A stretch of 64,000 nt of DNA from NCBI GenBank assembly GCA_020638955.1, contig JACKHO010000003.1, positions 372,001-436,000 of the forward strand. Direction: 5' to 3'. Position 1 is the first letter of the stretch, and each line of letters opens with the position of its first letter. Made by a program: the position numbers and the translations under genes. The DNA is from Planctomycetaceae bacterium. Lineage in GTDB: Bacteria > Planctomycetota > Planctomycetia > Planctomycetales > Planctomycetaceae. This document shows positions 35,425-46,300 of this stretch, one piece after another. Below the pieces are notes generated by a model. The model ran no database searches and was not told where the DNA came from. It saw only the letters and a list, made by a program, of their open reading frames with translations.

Positions 35425-37809
35425 GTGAACCCACTCCCTCATCCCGAAAACGAAGCTGAATTCGACTTTGCGCCGTTCGGACTTCTCAATGGGTCAGGCG
35501 GTTCGACGTTCGGTGGTCGTTCCATCAACATCACGCAGTTTGTGGTGTCGATTTGGAAGCCCCTGGCGGTGGGGGGGATGCTCGGTATTCTCCTCGGCAT
35601 GGCAGCGTACCTGGTCATTGGTCCGGTTTACTCAGCCTCAACTCAAGTCCTTGTCTCGCGTCCCCCATCCGTGCCCGATCGTGACGGACCTGCCAACAGC
35701 TTTGGCGATCGTGGTGATCACATCAAGTTGATGAAAACTGACGAAATCATTCTGCGCGCATTCAAAGATCACGGCCTCAGTGAAGTTCCGGAACTTGCCG
35801 AATCATACGATCCACTCAAAAGTGTCAGCGAAGACTTGAATGTCTCTCGCAGTTCGGGTCAGGAAAGTTCTTTCGACAACATTCTCGACATCGGGTATTC
35901 GCATCCGGACAAGAAAATTGCAAAACGGGTTGTGCAGGCAATTGTGGAGTCTTATCGGGACTACCTTGTCGAGACCCGCAATGAGAATTCTCACGAAGTC
36001 TACACGCTGCTGCTTTCACAACAGCACGACTTCGAAAACCGTGTTGCGGCCATGGAGAAGGATTACCACCAGTTCCGCCGCGACGCTCCCGTGTTCCTTA
36101 AGGCGTCCCCGGTCATTACGTTGAATGGAATGCCCGCCCAAGCACAGTCGCAAGCCGAAATGGAAGTGGCTGAACTGGAACGAGCTCAACGCGAAAACAC
36201 GCGACGTCGCTCCGGAATTGAGGCACGGCTGACCACACTCCAGGGAATGCTCGAAGATGGCAAACAGCGCGAAGTCATCGAATTTTGGGTAATGCATTCG
36301 CTTTCGACCGGCACAGCAACGAGTGGTGCAGGAGGGGGAGGCGGTGGAACAGCCGCTCTAGCCGGGCCACCCGCCAAAGCGCAGCTCGATCAACAACTCA
36401 TGACAGCTCGCCTCCTGGAACAGCGACTGCTGCACACTCTCGGGGCCGATCACACATCGGTCCGCAATGTGCGTCAGCAAATCGATACCATTCTGGACTT
36501 CTACCGTCGACAGGGACTTACGCCGCCTGCCACCAGTGCGTTTTCCGGATCGAGTGATGCACCGAATCGTCAGTCACGTGGCATGGACATGGTGGGTGTG
36601 TACCAGCAAATGCTGGAAGAGCAATTGCGTGAATTGGATGCCGACGATGAAAAACTCGTACTCCTGCACAAAGACGCTCAAGCACGAGCCAAAGATGCCG
36701 AGATGTTCGAAATCGAAGATCAGCGACGTAAGGATGAAATCGCACGCATCAAGGATCAGGCCGATCAAAACTTCAAGCAAATTGCCGCGTACGACCTGGC
36801 TCAGGAAGAAGAGGGCTACCGTATGAAGCAAATCTCGCAGGTGCGTATTGAACGGTCGATGAAACAGGTCATCAAAATCGTTGGTGCCTTCACCATGCTG
36901 GGAGTTGCCGCTGCGTTCTGCTTTTTCTACTTCCGCGAATGGAATGATACGCGTCTGAAAACACTGGATGAAGTTCGCGAATTGGCGAAACATCAGTTGC
37001 TGGGATCCATTCCAAAGTTTACTTCGAGCCCCGACGCCGACCGACTGGCAACGACTGGTCCACTGCATCCAGCGCTCTGCTACTACCATCGTCCCGGATC
37101 AAAAGAAGCGGAAGCGTTCCGAGGAGTACGAACCTCGCTCTTCTTTGGTTTGCGCGACGGAGACAAGGTGGTACAGATCAGCAGCCCGGAACCGGGTGAT
37201 GGGAAAAGTACCGTCGCGGCCAATATGGCAGCTGCAATTGCACAGTCGGGCAAAAAAGTCTTGCTCATCGATTGCGACCTGCGACGTCCCACTCAGCATG
37301 GCCTCTTCCGAGTGCCTCAGGAGAATGGTCTCACCGACGTCCTATTGGGTGAAGCAACCTGGCGAAACACCGTTCGCGCCACAGCTATTGACGGCCTCTC
37401 ACTCATCACCGCTGGCCTCTGCCCGGACAATCCTGCCGAACTTCTCTCACGACCAGCACTGTCACACATTCTGGAAAGTGCTCGTGAATCGTACGACCTC
37501 ATCATTCTTGATTCGCCACCCATTCTGGTGGTTAGCGACCCCTGCATCATTTCACCAAGCACCAATGGTCTGATGCTGGTATTCCGTATGATGAAGACGA
37601 AGCAACTGACGGTTCAAAGGACGAACGAAGTGCTGCAGTCGCACGGAATTCGTACGCTGGGAGTCATCGTCAACGACCTCGACGAAGCACAGGCGCAGGA
37701 GGCCGGACTCTCCTATGACGCCTACTCGAGCTACTACAACACCGGCAACCAGCGACGAACCTCAAAGCCCCTCGCACCCACAGCCGTACCACCCCTGAAC
37801 GCCAATTAG
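35425..37809 (+). CDS. Wzc-like polysaccharide co-polymerase and BY-kinase
   Basis: A 794-residue inner-membrane protein of the Wzc/CpsCD type. The Wzz domain starts with a TM at about 45-68, has a long periplasmic coiled-coil part (about 180-470), and a second TM at about 475-498. The cytoplasmic BY-kinase carries Walker A EPGDGKST (about 589-596), Walker A' VLLIDCDLRRP and Walker B LIILDSPP. The C-terminal tyrosine cluster YDAYSSYYN (about 767-775) is where such kinases autophosphorylate. It should set chain length and gate export. The start is a GTG at 35425; no ATG is in frame upstream of the first TM. It converges on the exporter gene with a 31-bp gap. Confidence 0.9.
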   Translation: MNPLPHPENEAEFDFAPFGLLNGSGGSTFGGRSINITQFVVSIWKPLAVGGMLGILLGMAAYLVIGPVYSASTQVLVSRPPSVPDRDGPANSFGDRGDHIKLMKTDEIILRAFKDHGLSEVPELAESYDPLKSVSEDLNVSRSSGQESSFDNILDIGYSHPDKKIAKRVVQAIVESYRDYLVETRNENSHEVYTLLLSQQHDFENRVAAMEKDYHQFRRDAPVFLKASPVITLNGMPAQAQSQAEMEVAELERAQRENTRRRSGIEARLTTLQGMLEDGKQREVIEFWVMHSLSTGTATSGAGGGGGGTAALAGPPAKAQLDQQLMTARLLEQRLLHTLGADHTSVRNVRQQIDTILDFYRRQGLTPPATSAFSGSSDAPNRQSRGMDMVGVYQQMLEEQLRELDADDEKLVLLHKDAQARAKDAEMFEIEDQRRKDEIARIKDQADQNFKQIAAYDLAQEEEGYRMKQISQVRIERSMKQVIKIVGAFTMLGVAAAFCFFYFREWNDTRLKTLDEVRELAKHQLLGSIPKFTSSPDADRLATTGPLHPALCYYHRPGSKEAEAFRGVRTSLFFGLRDGDKVVQISSPEPGDGKSTVAANMAAAIAQSGKKVLLIDCDLRRPTQHGLFRVPQENGLTDVLLGEATWRNTVRATAIDGLSLITAGLCPDNPAELLSRPALSHILESARESYDLIILDSPPILVVSDPCIISPSTNGLMLVFRMMKTKQLTVQRTNEVLQSHGIRTLGVIVNDLDEAQAQEAGLSYDAYSSYYNTGNQRRTSKPLAPTAVPPLNAN

Positions 37810-37840
37810 GACGCGGCCGGATCAACGCATGCACGACGGA

Positions 37841-40669
37841 CTAGCCAACTTGTCGGTCGTGCTCGCGGACAACCGGAATGGCGATGTGAGGAGTGGGAAT
37901 AATGGGCGTGTCCATTTCCTTCTGTCGCTTACGCGGTGGTTTCGGTCCCAGGCGTGATTCGATAATTGCGCCGAGCGGTCCCACAAGCATGGCTGGCAGG
38001 AGCAGCAAGTCTCCCAGCAATGCCGCACCGATAAGGGCCGCCATGAGCCAGCCGAACCGGCTGATGAGCAGCAAATCGGCGGGCAGCAGCATGAGCAGGC
38101 CAATACCGACTGCAGCACTCGTTTGCCACATCGCTGGTCCGCAGTGCTGCAGGGCGATCATGACTGCTTTCTCACGAGACTGACCTGCGGCAAGGCCATC
38201 ACGGAACCAAGTGAGCAAATGCAACGTGCCATCGACCGCAATTCCCAGTGCGACCGAAGCGGTGACCATGGTTCCGACGTCAATGTGCATGCCAAACCAG
38301 GAGACCAGTCCGAAAATCGAAATCACGGGGAGCATGTTGGGAATCATGCTCAGTCCACCAGCAAGTGGGTCCCACAGTACGAACATCATGACCACGGCAA
38401 TGGTGATAAACGCCAGCGTAAAGCTGAAAATCAGGCTTTCCAGCACAGCCTGCTGCGTACGATTAAACAGCGGCACCGCCCCGGTGACCACATGGTTTGT
38501 CCCGGGATAGTAACGCACGATATCTCGAACGGCGCGGTCAAGGTCTTCGGTCAGCTGAACCTGTGTGTTATCACCGAGCGCTGAGGCCTGGGCGGTAATA
38601 CGCCACAATTCCGCGCCGCTCTCCGCCCATTTGAAGTCGGCTTCACTGGAGACGTCGCCCGGTACTTCGACGACGTAACTTGCCGCACCAGGAACTTCAC
38701 CATCTTTGACGCGTCGTTCGGTTTCATTGGAACGTCGATTAAAGAAGATTCGTTCCCGCGTACTCGCTTCATCATCGGGTGCGATGCGAACTGGCTGGAA
38801 CGAAGCCAGAGAAAGTGCGCCACGGATTTCTGGATTCGCCCGCACTTGTTCTTCGACATCGCGAAGAATTTCCATCCGCTCGAGGAACCGGTATTTCGTC
38901 TGCGACTCCCGATCAAAACTGACAATGATTTCGATGGGCGTAATTCCAGTCAGCGAGTCTTCAATGTTTTGATAATCGCGTGCGAGTCGTGATTCGGGAT
39001 GGAAGTAGCTGACAACCTTGGTTTCGGTCTGGAACCAAACCAATCCCACAATGCATAACACAGAAGTTGCAATGCAGGTGACCATAATTTTCCGTGAGTG
39101 CTCACAGACGAAGGCCCCAAATCGAAGCCAGCCGCGGGGATTCACTTCGTCAGGACGAACGCGTCGGAGCGGGAACATCTGAAGCAGTGCTGGCAGTCCG
39201 TAGAGCACCATGACCACGGAAATGATTGATCCAATGGCTGCGTAGAGGCCAAACGCGCGTACTGGATGCAATTCGCTCGTGCACAGAGAAATGAGTCCGA
39301 GTGAGGTCGTGAGCGCCGCCATGAAGCAAGGGAATCGCGCCATTTCCGTTGCTTTCACAACGGCGGTGGATGGTTCTTTCCAGACGGCGTACTTCCAGTA
39401 ATTTGCAACGTGAATCGCTCCCGACAGCGCAAGCACCATGAGTAGTGTGGGAAGCACTACGAGAACCATGTTCATGGTTCCGCCAGTAAACGGAATAATG
39501 GAAAGCCCGAGCAGGGCCGCGTAGTAGGAGACAAACACAACCAGTGCTCCCAGCCGGAAGCTCTTCAGTGAGAACAGGGCGAAGATAATTCCGACCAGTC
39601 CGGAAATTCCGATGACCGAGCGTTTGTACCACTGGAATGCCGTTGTGTCGGGGTCCCAGGCGGCACGCAACACGCCGTTGTTGAGCTCGGTTTCTGCAAC
39701 AACAGTTCCGCCCATCCAGAGTGCGTCTTCTGAAATGAACGCATGACCGGCGGCCTCACGGATCGCCTCGATCGCACCCGCTTTGTCGGCAACGCCGGCA
39801 CTGGAGAGAGTAATAATCATGCCGAGTGGCGAACCAGTTTCCTGGAAACAGGCCTCGACCATTTGGCGACCATCAGGACTTTCGGACGTCGCAAATCCGC
39901 GATAGTCGATCAGAAGTTTACTGACTACAGCAACCTGTTGAGAATTGGCTGCCATCCCGGACCAGCGAATTTGGAAGTCATGCGGGGTAATTTCGATGAA
40001 GGGGACTTCATCAGTCTCCTCAACGACTTCGTCTCCACGTGAATTGACGAGACTAAAGTCGGCGTATTCATCGACTGCTTCCTCGAACATGTGTTCGTTG
40101 GCAACTTCCGGCTGCCAGATACGCGCGGAGTCGCGGAATTCAACATCCAGACCGGTGTTCGACTCGATATGACGTTCGAGGTCGCGGAGAGTTCGTTCCT
40201 TGTCTTCGCGTCCATTCTCGCTGAGACGAACTTTAAGCCAGCCTTCACCCAGCAGGTTACCATTCAGACGTCGGACGGCTTCATCCTGTTCAATGCCGAG
40301 GTCCATCATTTGACGCAATAGCGTCTCGCCGTGTACGACCGATTCCACGTACGGCAGGCCACCGCGACGGACACCATCTTCACCAACTTTTCCCTGCAAT
40401 CTGCCGACGAATAGCGGCAGACGGGGATCACCGACCGCGCTGCCATCCCAGGTCAGCACAATTTGTTCCTGCTCTGGGAATTGGTCACGACACCAGCGAT
40501 AGATTTTCGCCTCCTTGTCGCTGTCGGGTAACCAACTGTCCACGTCGTTCTGCAGTTTCAGGCCACGCAGAGCGGAAATTGACAAGGGAGCCAGAAACAC
40601 CAGCAGGACCATCACCCACATGGCCATTCCATGACCCCATGGATCGCGCTGGGAAAATAGATTTTTCAT
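37841..40669 (-). CDS. RND-superfamily (MMPL-type) exporter
   Basis: A 942-residue membrane transporter. Its layout is the RND repeat: TM1 at about 15-33, a large extracytoplasmic loop (about 40-340), TM block (about 350-510), a break with a single TM near 535-555, a second loop (about 560-740) and a second TM block (about 745-900). IAVDGTLHLLTWFRDG in the second half and LSGAIHVANYWKYAV in the first are the paired TM4-like motifs. Proteins of this MMPL/HpnN class export lipids or hydrophobic compounds, driven by the proton gradient. It is the last gene of the six-gene minus-strand run, 200 bp after the POTRA protein. Cargo is unknown; a glycolipid or polysaccharide precursor fits the context. 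Confidence 0.85.
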   Translation of the reverse strand: MKNLFSQRDPWGHGMAMWVMVLLVFLAPLSISALRGLKLQNDVDSWLPDSDKEAKIYRWCRDQFPEQEQIVLTWDGSAVGDPRLPLFVGRLQGKVGEDGVRRGGLPYVESVVHGETLLRQMMDLGIEQDEAVRRLNGNLLGEGWLKVRLSENGREDKERTLRDLERHIESNTGLDVEFRDSARIWQPEVANEHMFEEAVDEYADFSLVNSRGDEVVEETDEVPFIEITPHDFQIRWSGMAANSQQVAVVSKLLIDYRGFATSESPDGRQMVEACFQETGSPLGMIITLSSAGVADKAGAIEAIREAAGHAFISEDALWMGGTVVAETELNNGVLRAAWDPDTTAFQWYKRSVIGISGLVGIIFALFSLKSFRLGALVVFVSYYAALLGLSIIPFTGGTMNMVLVVLPTLLMVLALSGAIHVANYWKYAVWKEPSTAVVKATEMARFPCFMAALTTSLGLISLCTSELHPVRAFGLYAAIGSIISVVMVLYGLPALLQMFPLRRVRPDEVNPRGWLRFGAFVCEHSRKIMVTCIATSVLCIVGLVWFQTETKVVSYFHPESRLARDYQNIEDSLTGITPIEIIVSFDRESQTKYRFLERMEILRDVEEQVRANPEIRGALSLASFQPVRIAPDDEASTRERIFFNRRSNETERRVKDGEVPGAASYVVEVPGDVSSEADFKWAESGAELWRITAQASALGDNTQVQLTEDLDRAVRDIVRYYPGTNHVVTGAVPLFNRTQQAVLESLIFSFTLAFITIAVVMMFVLWDPLAGGLSMIPNMLPVISIFGLVSWFGMHIDVGTMVTASVALGIAVDGTLHLLTWFRDGLAAGQSREKAVMIALQHCGPAMWQTSAAVGIGLLMLLPADLLLISRFGWLMAALIGAALLGDLLLLPAMLVGPLGAIIESRLGPKPPRKRQKEMDTPIIPTPHIAIPVVREHDRQVG

Positions 40670-40869
40670 CGGCGAGTGGGGGCAAGTGGTGATGGGAGAA
40701 CCTTCGCGACACAGAGTGCCGTATATCAGAAATCGTCCCTTTGCCCGCTCCGACTTGTCGTCGCTCCCGAAAGTCGCGGCGGTTCAATGCATCGATCAGC
40801 GCATTCCTATCGATAAGTCAAACTGGGAAAACTTTGACTGCCGCCTCTGTTGGCGCGTCCTGTGGCGAA

Positions 40870-43320
40870 TCAGCCCCCGACTTGCCTGATGGGTGGAGCA
40901 TGGTGATACAGTCGGTTCTGGACATGCTCCCGGACGAAATGCACCCACACTTGCTGAGCAAATAGCAGGACCACTTCGTTATCCGTCTGGGCCGGATTGG
41001 AGCAGGCCGCTTCGAGAGTTTTTCGGGATAATTCTTCCGGAAAAACCTCAAGCAGAAGTGCTCGTTCGTCGGCGGGGAGTGTGCGGACTTCATGAATTAG
41101 TTCGGTGAGGAACTGGCCGCATTTGGTGTCGGTACCAAAAATTGCCTCAAGTTCCATCGCGAGTGTTGGGGAGTCGAGTTGACGCAACGCTCGTTCGGCG
41201 GCGATTCGAGAAAGTTGTGGATTGACGAACGCAAAGACCTCCGAAGCGTACAACTGCAGCAGCGGGCCAGATTGATCATCACGCAAGATCCGATCAACCT
41301 CCCGCATTGAACGTAGTTCTTGTGTCGCCAGCAACAACGACAACTCCCGTCCGAAGGACCATAACTGGGACTGTCTTGCAAACACAGCGTTGTTGGCATT
41401 CGACAGCATGGCGGCCAGCCAGAACATTGGCGAATTCCCAGTTCCTCCTGCGGGAGGGATTTGGAACGCCACCGACTGTTCGTCCTTCTGCTTCTGCTCA
41501 ACTCTTTGTGCAATGTGTACGAGTAACCGACTCCAGCGCTGGACGCGTTCCGTTTGCAAGCTCGAAGGCAACTGGAGCGGGCCTGTCTGCAATTCACCAA
41601 TGGCAAAATTCAGTAGTTCGGCCAATCCGGCATTTTCCTGAACATCCCATTCGCCGGAGCGCACTGTGTCGAGTTCCTGCCGAATGAGTTGTTTGCCGAA
41701 TGCGTATTGAATGCTGCCCGACCGACCGTCTTCTTCCACAATACCCCCACCAGAAAGCCACTGTCCGGTTTCAGTATCGTATTCATTGCTGATGCCGCCG
41801 GGCTGGTGTACCACGAGCCTGTCCCCAATGTATTCGTGGGAATGCAGAGGATCGGATACCGAATTCAACATGAACGCCGGGTCGACGCTCAAACCGGCAA
41901 CAGCACGCATGGGCCCTCTTTTGCCTGTGTTAACTCCGAAATCGAATTTCAGGCTGTATCGTTGTCCAGCCAATGGGTCTTCAGGTGAAAAAAATTTGAG
42001 ATTGAATCGCGTGTTTAAACCACTGTCAGGACGCAAGCGAATTGAGCGATGACTGTGAATGGAGTCGAACTGAAAATCGCCATCCACAAGTGATATCAGG
42101 AAGCCGCAATAATCGGCGTTTCCTGCCGTTCCGATTTCGATGCGGAAAACGGTATTCCCTGCTGGAGAGAGGAGTAGCTTAAAACTGCCAGGAGACTTTT
42201 GCAGTCGTTCGGGTACTGCATCGATAGTTAACAGTTGCTTAACGAACCAATTGGCTTCCTCGGCCTGAACATGAATCAGAAACTCCTGCTCACTTTCATT
42301 CCATTTGTTCAACCATTCTGCGGCCCGCAGCATCGTCTGCGAAGTGTCCCCCAGTTCCTCACAGAGCGGGGGCACGAAGATATTCTCCACCAGTTCGAGT
42401 TTCAGATGTACGGACGAACTATTTGAAACGATGGGCGTTGCTTTGACGTCCCACTTGACGAATCGCGCAGAACCGAGCAGTGCCTTCTCAATGCTCGCCT
42501 TGGTTACAGGGGTCCACTGTGCGCCCGGAGCAATGTCGATGAGCGCGAGAACATCTGACTCGCTATTCATTTCCAGACCGGCGATTGCGATTTCGCTGAT
42601 GACCCGCTGATCAGTGTTCCTGTTCACTGTGACGTGCAAGTCAACAAAATGCTGCTCTTCATCCCGCACCAGATTAATGACGAAATCCGGAGCAATGAGC
42701 CCCGCTTCTTCCAATGCCGACGTGACATTGGTGCCGAACCGTGTGGTTTGATCTGGCCCAAAGTAGCAGGGGGTGTCAGTGGTCCATTTCGCCTGGTTCT
42801 GATCCTTCGTCTGCGTCGTAACTTCAACTTTCTTTCCCGTGGGCGGCCTGACTTGAGCGGGTGCCGGAGTCCCGGGACGTAGCGCCTTCTCCACCATCTG
42901 GGCGACGTCGCTCTCGACGCCCTCGACAATGATGTCACGGCATTTGAACTGGCCTCCTTCCTCAATGCTCGTCACAAGGATGTTTCGATCCGCGTCGTGA
43001 CGCGTCGAAACGACGGCGTCAGGAAATCCAGACGCGGCGAAGCCCCTTGCCAGTTCATTGTCGATTGTCTTCAACAGCGCCGAGAGCTGCATTGAGGGTC
43101 GAGAGACTTGCGTCACGGACAGACTGCCATCCAGTGCGTGCCGAATCGCCGTGGGAGCAACGGTGAATTCCCCTTCGAACTCGAGCTTCTGCATGTCTCC
43201 CAATTCTCCGACGGGAGGTGGGAAGTAGAAAGGACGCGCCGGTTCGTCGGCATGACCGCCGCTACAGTGCCAGGCAGCCAGTGAGACCATCACCGCAAAG
43301 AAAAATGAATGAGTGCGCAT
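40870..43320 (-). CDS. secreted POTRA-domain protein without beta barrel
   Basis: An 816-residue protein. A signal peptide (residues 1-24, cleavage near GGHADE) precedes POTRA-like units at about 45-140 and 215-315. The first has KLEFEGEFTVAPTAIRHAL, then GFPDAVVSTRHD...VTSIEEGGQFKCRDIIVEG, the family's usual GFxxAxV...V.I.EG pattern. The second has VISEIAIAGLEMNSESDVLALIDI. BamA/TamA proteins carry such units before a C-terminal beta barrel. Here the rest is a mixed region (about 330-560) and a helical C-terminus (about 590-800), with no barrel-like ending. Its place next to an RND exporter suggests a periplasmic adaptor; this is inference. Confidence 0.7.
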   Translation of the reverse strand: MRTHSFFFAVMVSLAAWHCSGGHADEPARPFYFPPPVGELGDMQKLEFEGEFTVAPTAIRHALDGSLSVTQVSRPSMQLSALLKTIDNELARGFAASGFPDAVVSTRHDADRNILVTSIEEGGQFKCRDIIVEGVESDVAQMVEKALRPGTPAPAQVRPPTGKKVEVTTQTKDQNQAKWTTDTPCYFGPDQTTRFGTNVTSALEEAGLIAPDFVINLVRDEEQHFVDLHVTVNRNTDQRVISEIAIAGLEMNSESDVLALIDIAPGAQWTPVTKASIEKALLGSARFVKWDVKATPIVSNSSSVHLKLELVENIFVPPLCEELGDTSQTMLRAAEWLNKWNESEQEFLIHVQAEEANWFVKQLLTIDAVPERLQKSPGSFKLLLSPAGNTVFRIEIGTAGNADYCGFLISLVDGDFQFDSIHSHRSIRLRPDSGLNTRFNLKFFSPEDPLAGQRYSLKFDFGVNTGKRGPMRAVAGLSVDPAFMLNSVSDPLHSHEYIGDRLVVHQPGGISNEYDTETGQWLSGGGIVEEDGRSGSIQYAFGKQLIRQELDTVRSGEWDVQENAGLAELLNFAIGELQTGPLQLPSSLQTERVQRWSRLLVHIAQRVEQKQKDEQSVAFQIPPAGGTGNSPMFWLAAMLSNANNAVFARQSQLWSFGRELSLLLATQELRSMREVDRILRDDQSGPLLQLYASEVFAFVNPQLSRIAAERALRQLDSPTLAMELEAIFGTDTKCGQFLTELIHEVRTLPADERALLLEVFPEELSRKTLEAACSNPAQTDNEVVLLFAQQVWVHFVREHVQNRLYHHAPPIRQVGG

Positions 43321-43345
43321 TGTGCTCTCGCAGAAATTCCGTTGT

Positions 43346-46300
43346 TTATCGCCCGAATGTCATGAGACCGAATCGTGCGGGTTGGGGAATTGCACCTCCA
43401 GAACCGGTCCAGCTGTGCACGCCCAATCCCGGCATGACGCGCGTTACGCCGAGTCCCCAGGTCGCCCCAACTTGAGTTCCCGGCGGGATCAATTCTTCAA
43501 AGGGAATGGCTGCTTCGATACGCCACGTGAGGTCGTCAGCCTCAGCAGCCACGAACCAGCGCGGATTGTATTTGGCGTCGCGCCAGCAGGCTTCACGTGT
43601 CCAGCCACGCTGGTCGATGGTGAAGTCGTATGTCGTGGCATAATCCCGATCGACGTCGAAGGAAATCAGCAGGTAGTCGTTTGCCCCAGCGTCAGCGTCG
43701 CGAGGTCGTCCCGGAAGTTGCAGCGGAGCTGCGGGAAGCTGTGGCTCACGGGGAATGCTGGCTGCGAGATAAAGGTACTCAGCATCGTGACAAAGCATGA
43801 CGAGGGGACGTGGCTTGCTGGAATCCTCAGATCCACGGGTGTCAAGTCCGCCCACGAATTCGTCGTCGCTCAATGGCTCATCAGAGAGCGTAATTTCTGC
43901 ACTCCGCTGCCAGCAATCATCGCTGAGAACTCCATCGAGTACGGGAGGGCGCAGGGCCTGAACGCACTGGATGACCGGCTTGGGCGAAATTGCACCGGGA
44001 CGCAGCAGATACGCTTCACCTCGGGCCGCAATGGTCCAGGGATCGCTATTGAGCCCTTGCAGAAACCGATTGTTAATTGTGTCTGCCTCACGGTGCTTCT
44101 GACGACGCCTATTCAATGAGGCTGCAATGAACTGGAAATCGGGCGACTCGTACAACGCGGGATGCTGGACGGCAATGCGGTCCGTCATGGCATTCGCGGC
44201 TTCCAGCCAGCGTTTCATTTTCATGAGTCGCTGATCAGCAGAGACGCCACCGAGTTCGGAATTGGTGGCGGAGAGTACCGAGTTCACATCGCCAGATGTC
44301 GGGGTAATTTGCAGTGTCTCAGTGGGATTTAATCCCTGCAGATATTGTTGCACCCGCATTTCCCGAGCGGTGTTGGAGGGACTCTCTGCCGAAATGGCGA
44401 GTGCCTGCTCGATTTCTCCCGAAACCTGTTCACGAGTTTTCTTAATGGTGCGGGTATTTGTCCCGGTCATGGCCCGCAGTCGCTGCCAGTTCAGTTCCGT
44501 GCTCGTCCAGTATTTCACGAGCCAAAGCATGGCCTCTGTGGCAGCAGGCTCGTTGGGATAGCGGTCCACGAGATTGGCGTACGTCTCTTCTGCCAAAGCC
44601 CATGCCCCGTTTTCGCGATATGTCTCCGCCAGCGAACTGAGTTGTGCTGCGGCTTCGGCTGGTGGTAATGGTCCAATAAGTTGATCCATTTGCGCGAGCA
44701 AAGCGCCACCTTGCTGGGTTTGTGAAATAGCCTGCTGCGACAGGGCGGTTACCATGCGGCGATGCTTCGCCTGCGCCAGCAGTTTGTCGATGTCGACGTC
44801 GCGGAGGGGAGGAACCGGACGGCGCGCGTCGGAGTTGGGGGCAATCGACACATCCCCCCAAAAACTGTTCTTCGCAGATGCTGTTGATAGCGAAGTTGAG
44901 TGCACAACAAACTCATGCCGCTGTTCGGGAGAATCGAAAGGAATGTCTCCACAAGCCGCTGCCAGTCGCGACGACTGTCCCAATGTTGTTTGCTGACGGG
45001 GCAGCACATCGAAAGGATCGAGGTGAAAGTTGCCAATGCTTCCGACTGAGCGTCGTTCGACAATCTTATCCACCTGCCAGGCGGACAGTTCGCAGAACTG
45101 TGAATGGGCCGTAAATGCCCGAGGATTACCTGCCTGTTCGACAGCGGCCTCCACGGCCTGTTTCAGGAACATGGCCGCGGCATCGTCCGGCAGTGGTTCA
45201 TCAATGACGATGACCGAAGGCCGCCAGATTCTGAGCTGTGCGACCAGTTCGGAAATCACAACTTCGGCAAAGCGTCGATCAGTCAGGAGCGACCAGTCTT
45301 CATGCAGTCGTTTTCGATCACGGGCAATTCCCGGGACAGCCAATGGCAATCTCCAGCCGACCGAAGATTCGCATCCACCTGCTGCAAGGACACAGGCGTT
45401 GAGTTCCAAGTCGTGTTGTTTCACGGCGTGCGCATCGGGACCGATGTCCTCCCGGCTGAATATTGAAACACCACAGCGGTATCCCTCCTCGCATGCATAC
45501 TTGCTCAACATGGGGAGCGAGACACGTTGAGGATGAGCATGGAGCGATAACAGTGCCAGTCGTCGCTTCCCGCCACGTACCTCCTGCCAATGCGCTCCAC
45601 CATCTGTGGTGGTCACAATTCTGCCGAGGCTACCAACGGCGCATCCCTGTTTTTCATTGACGAAATGAATCGAGTGGAGCGGTACTGTGGAACCTGTGTA
45701 TTGTCGCTGCCAACTGGCTCCGTTGTCCGACGAATGCCAAATGACCGATCCGGGCGATCCACCAACCCACACATGATTTCCGACCTGTGCCAACGCGGAG
45801 AAGTTCGCAAAATCATCCAGTTCACGTGGCAGTGGCGTATCAGCGGGACCCCACGAAACGCCACCGTTGGTCGAAGTCATGAGCAGGGCACCGTCACCGG
45901 CGAACCAGCAGCGTCCGTCGTGGCTGGCGGTCACTGCATGAATGTTGGCTAAGCCAGAGGCGGGGAGAGCGGCGGGGAGTAATTGCCCGCGTGCGACCAC
46001 CTGATGCTCACCTAAGTCACCAACGACAACTCCATTTTCCGAGTCGATAAACGCTCCTGCACGCCAGCGGCCGGCAGATTTAGCACTGACTGGAGTCCAC
46101 GTTCGACCTCCGTTTTCCGTGACAAATACCCCACTCGGAAAACGGGCGTTCGTTTCTCCAATCGCAACGCCGTTGTCCAAATCAAAGAAGCGGACGTCAT
46201 GCAGCCAGGGGAGCGGAGTCGAGTCGAGTTGTGTCCAGGTCTGGCCACCATCACCGGTGAAATAAATGACTCCGACGGGCGTCTTTTCGTAGGGACGAAT

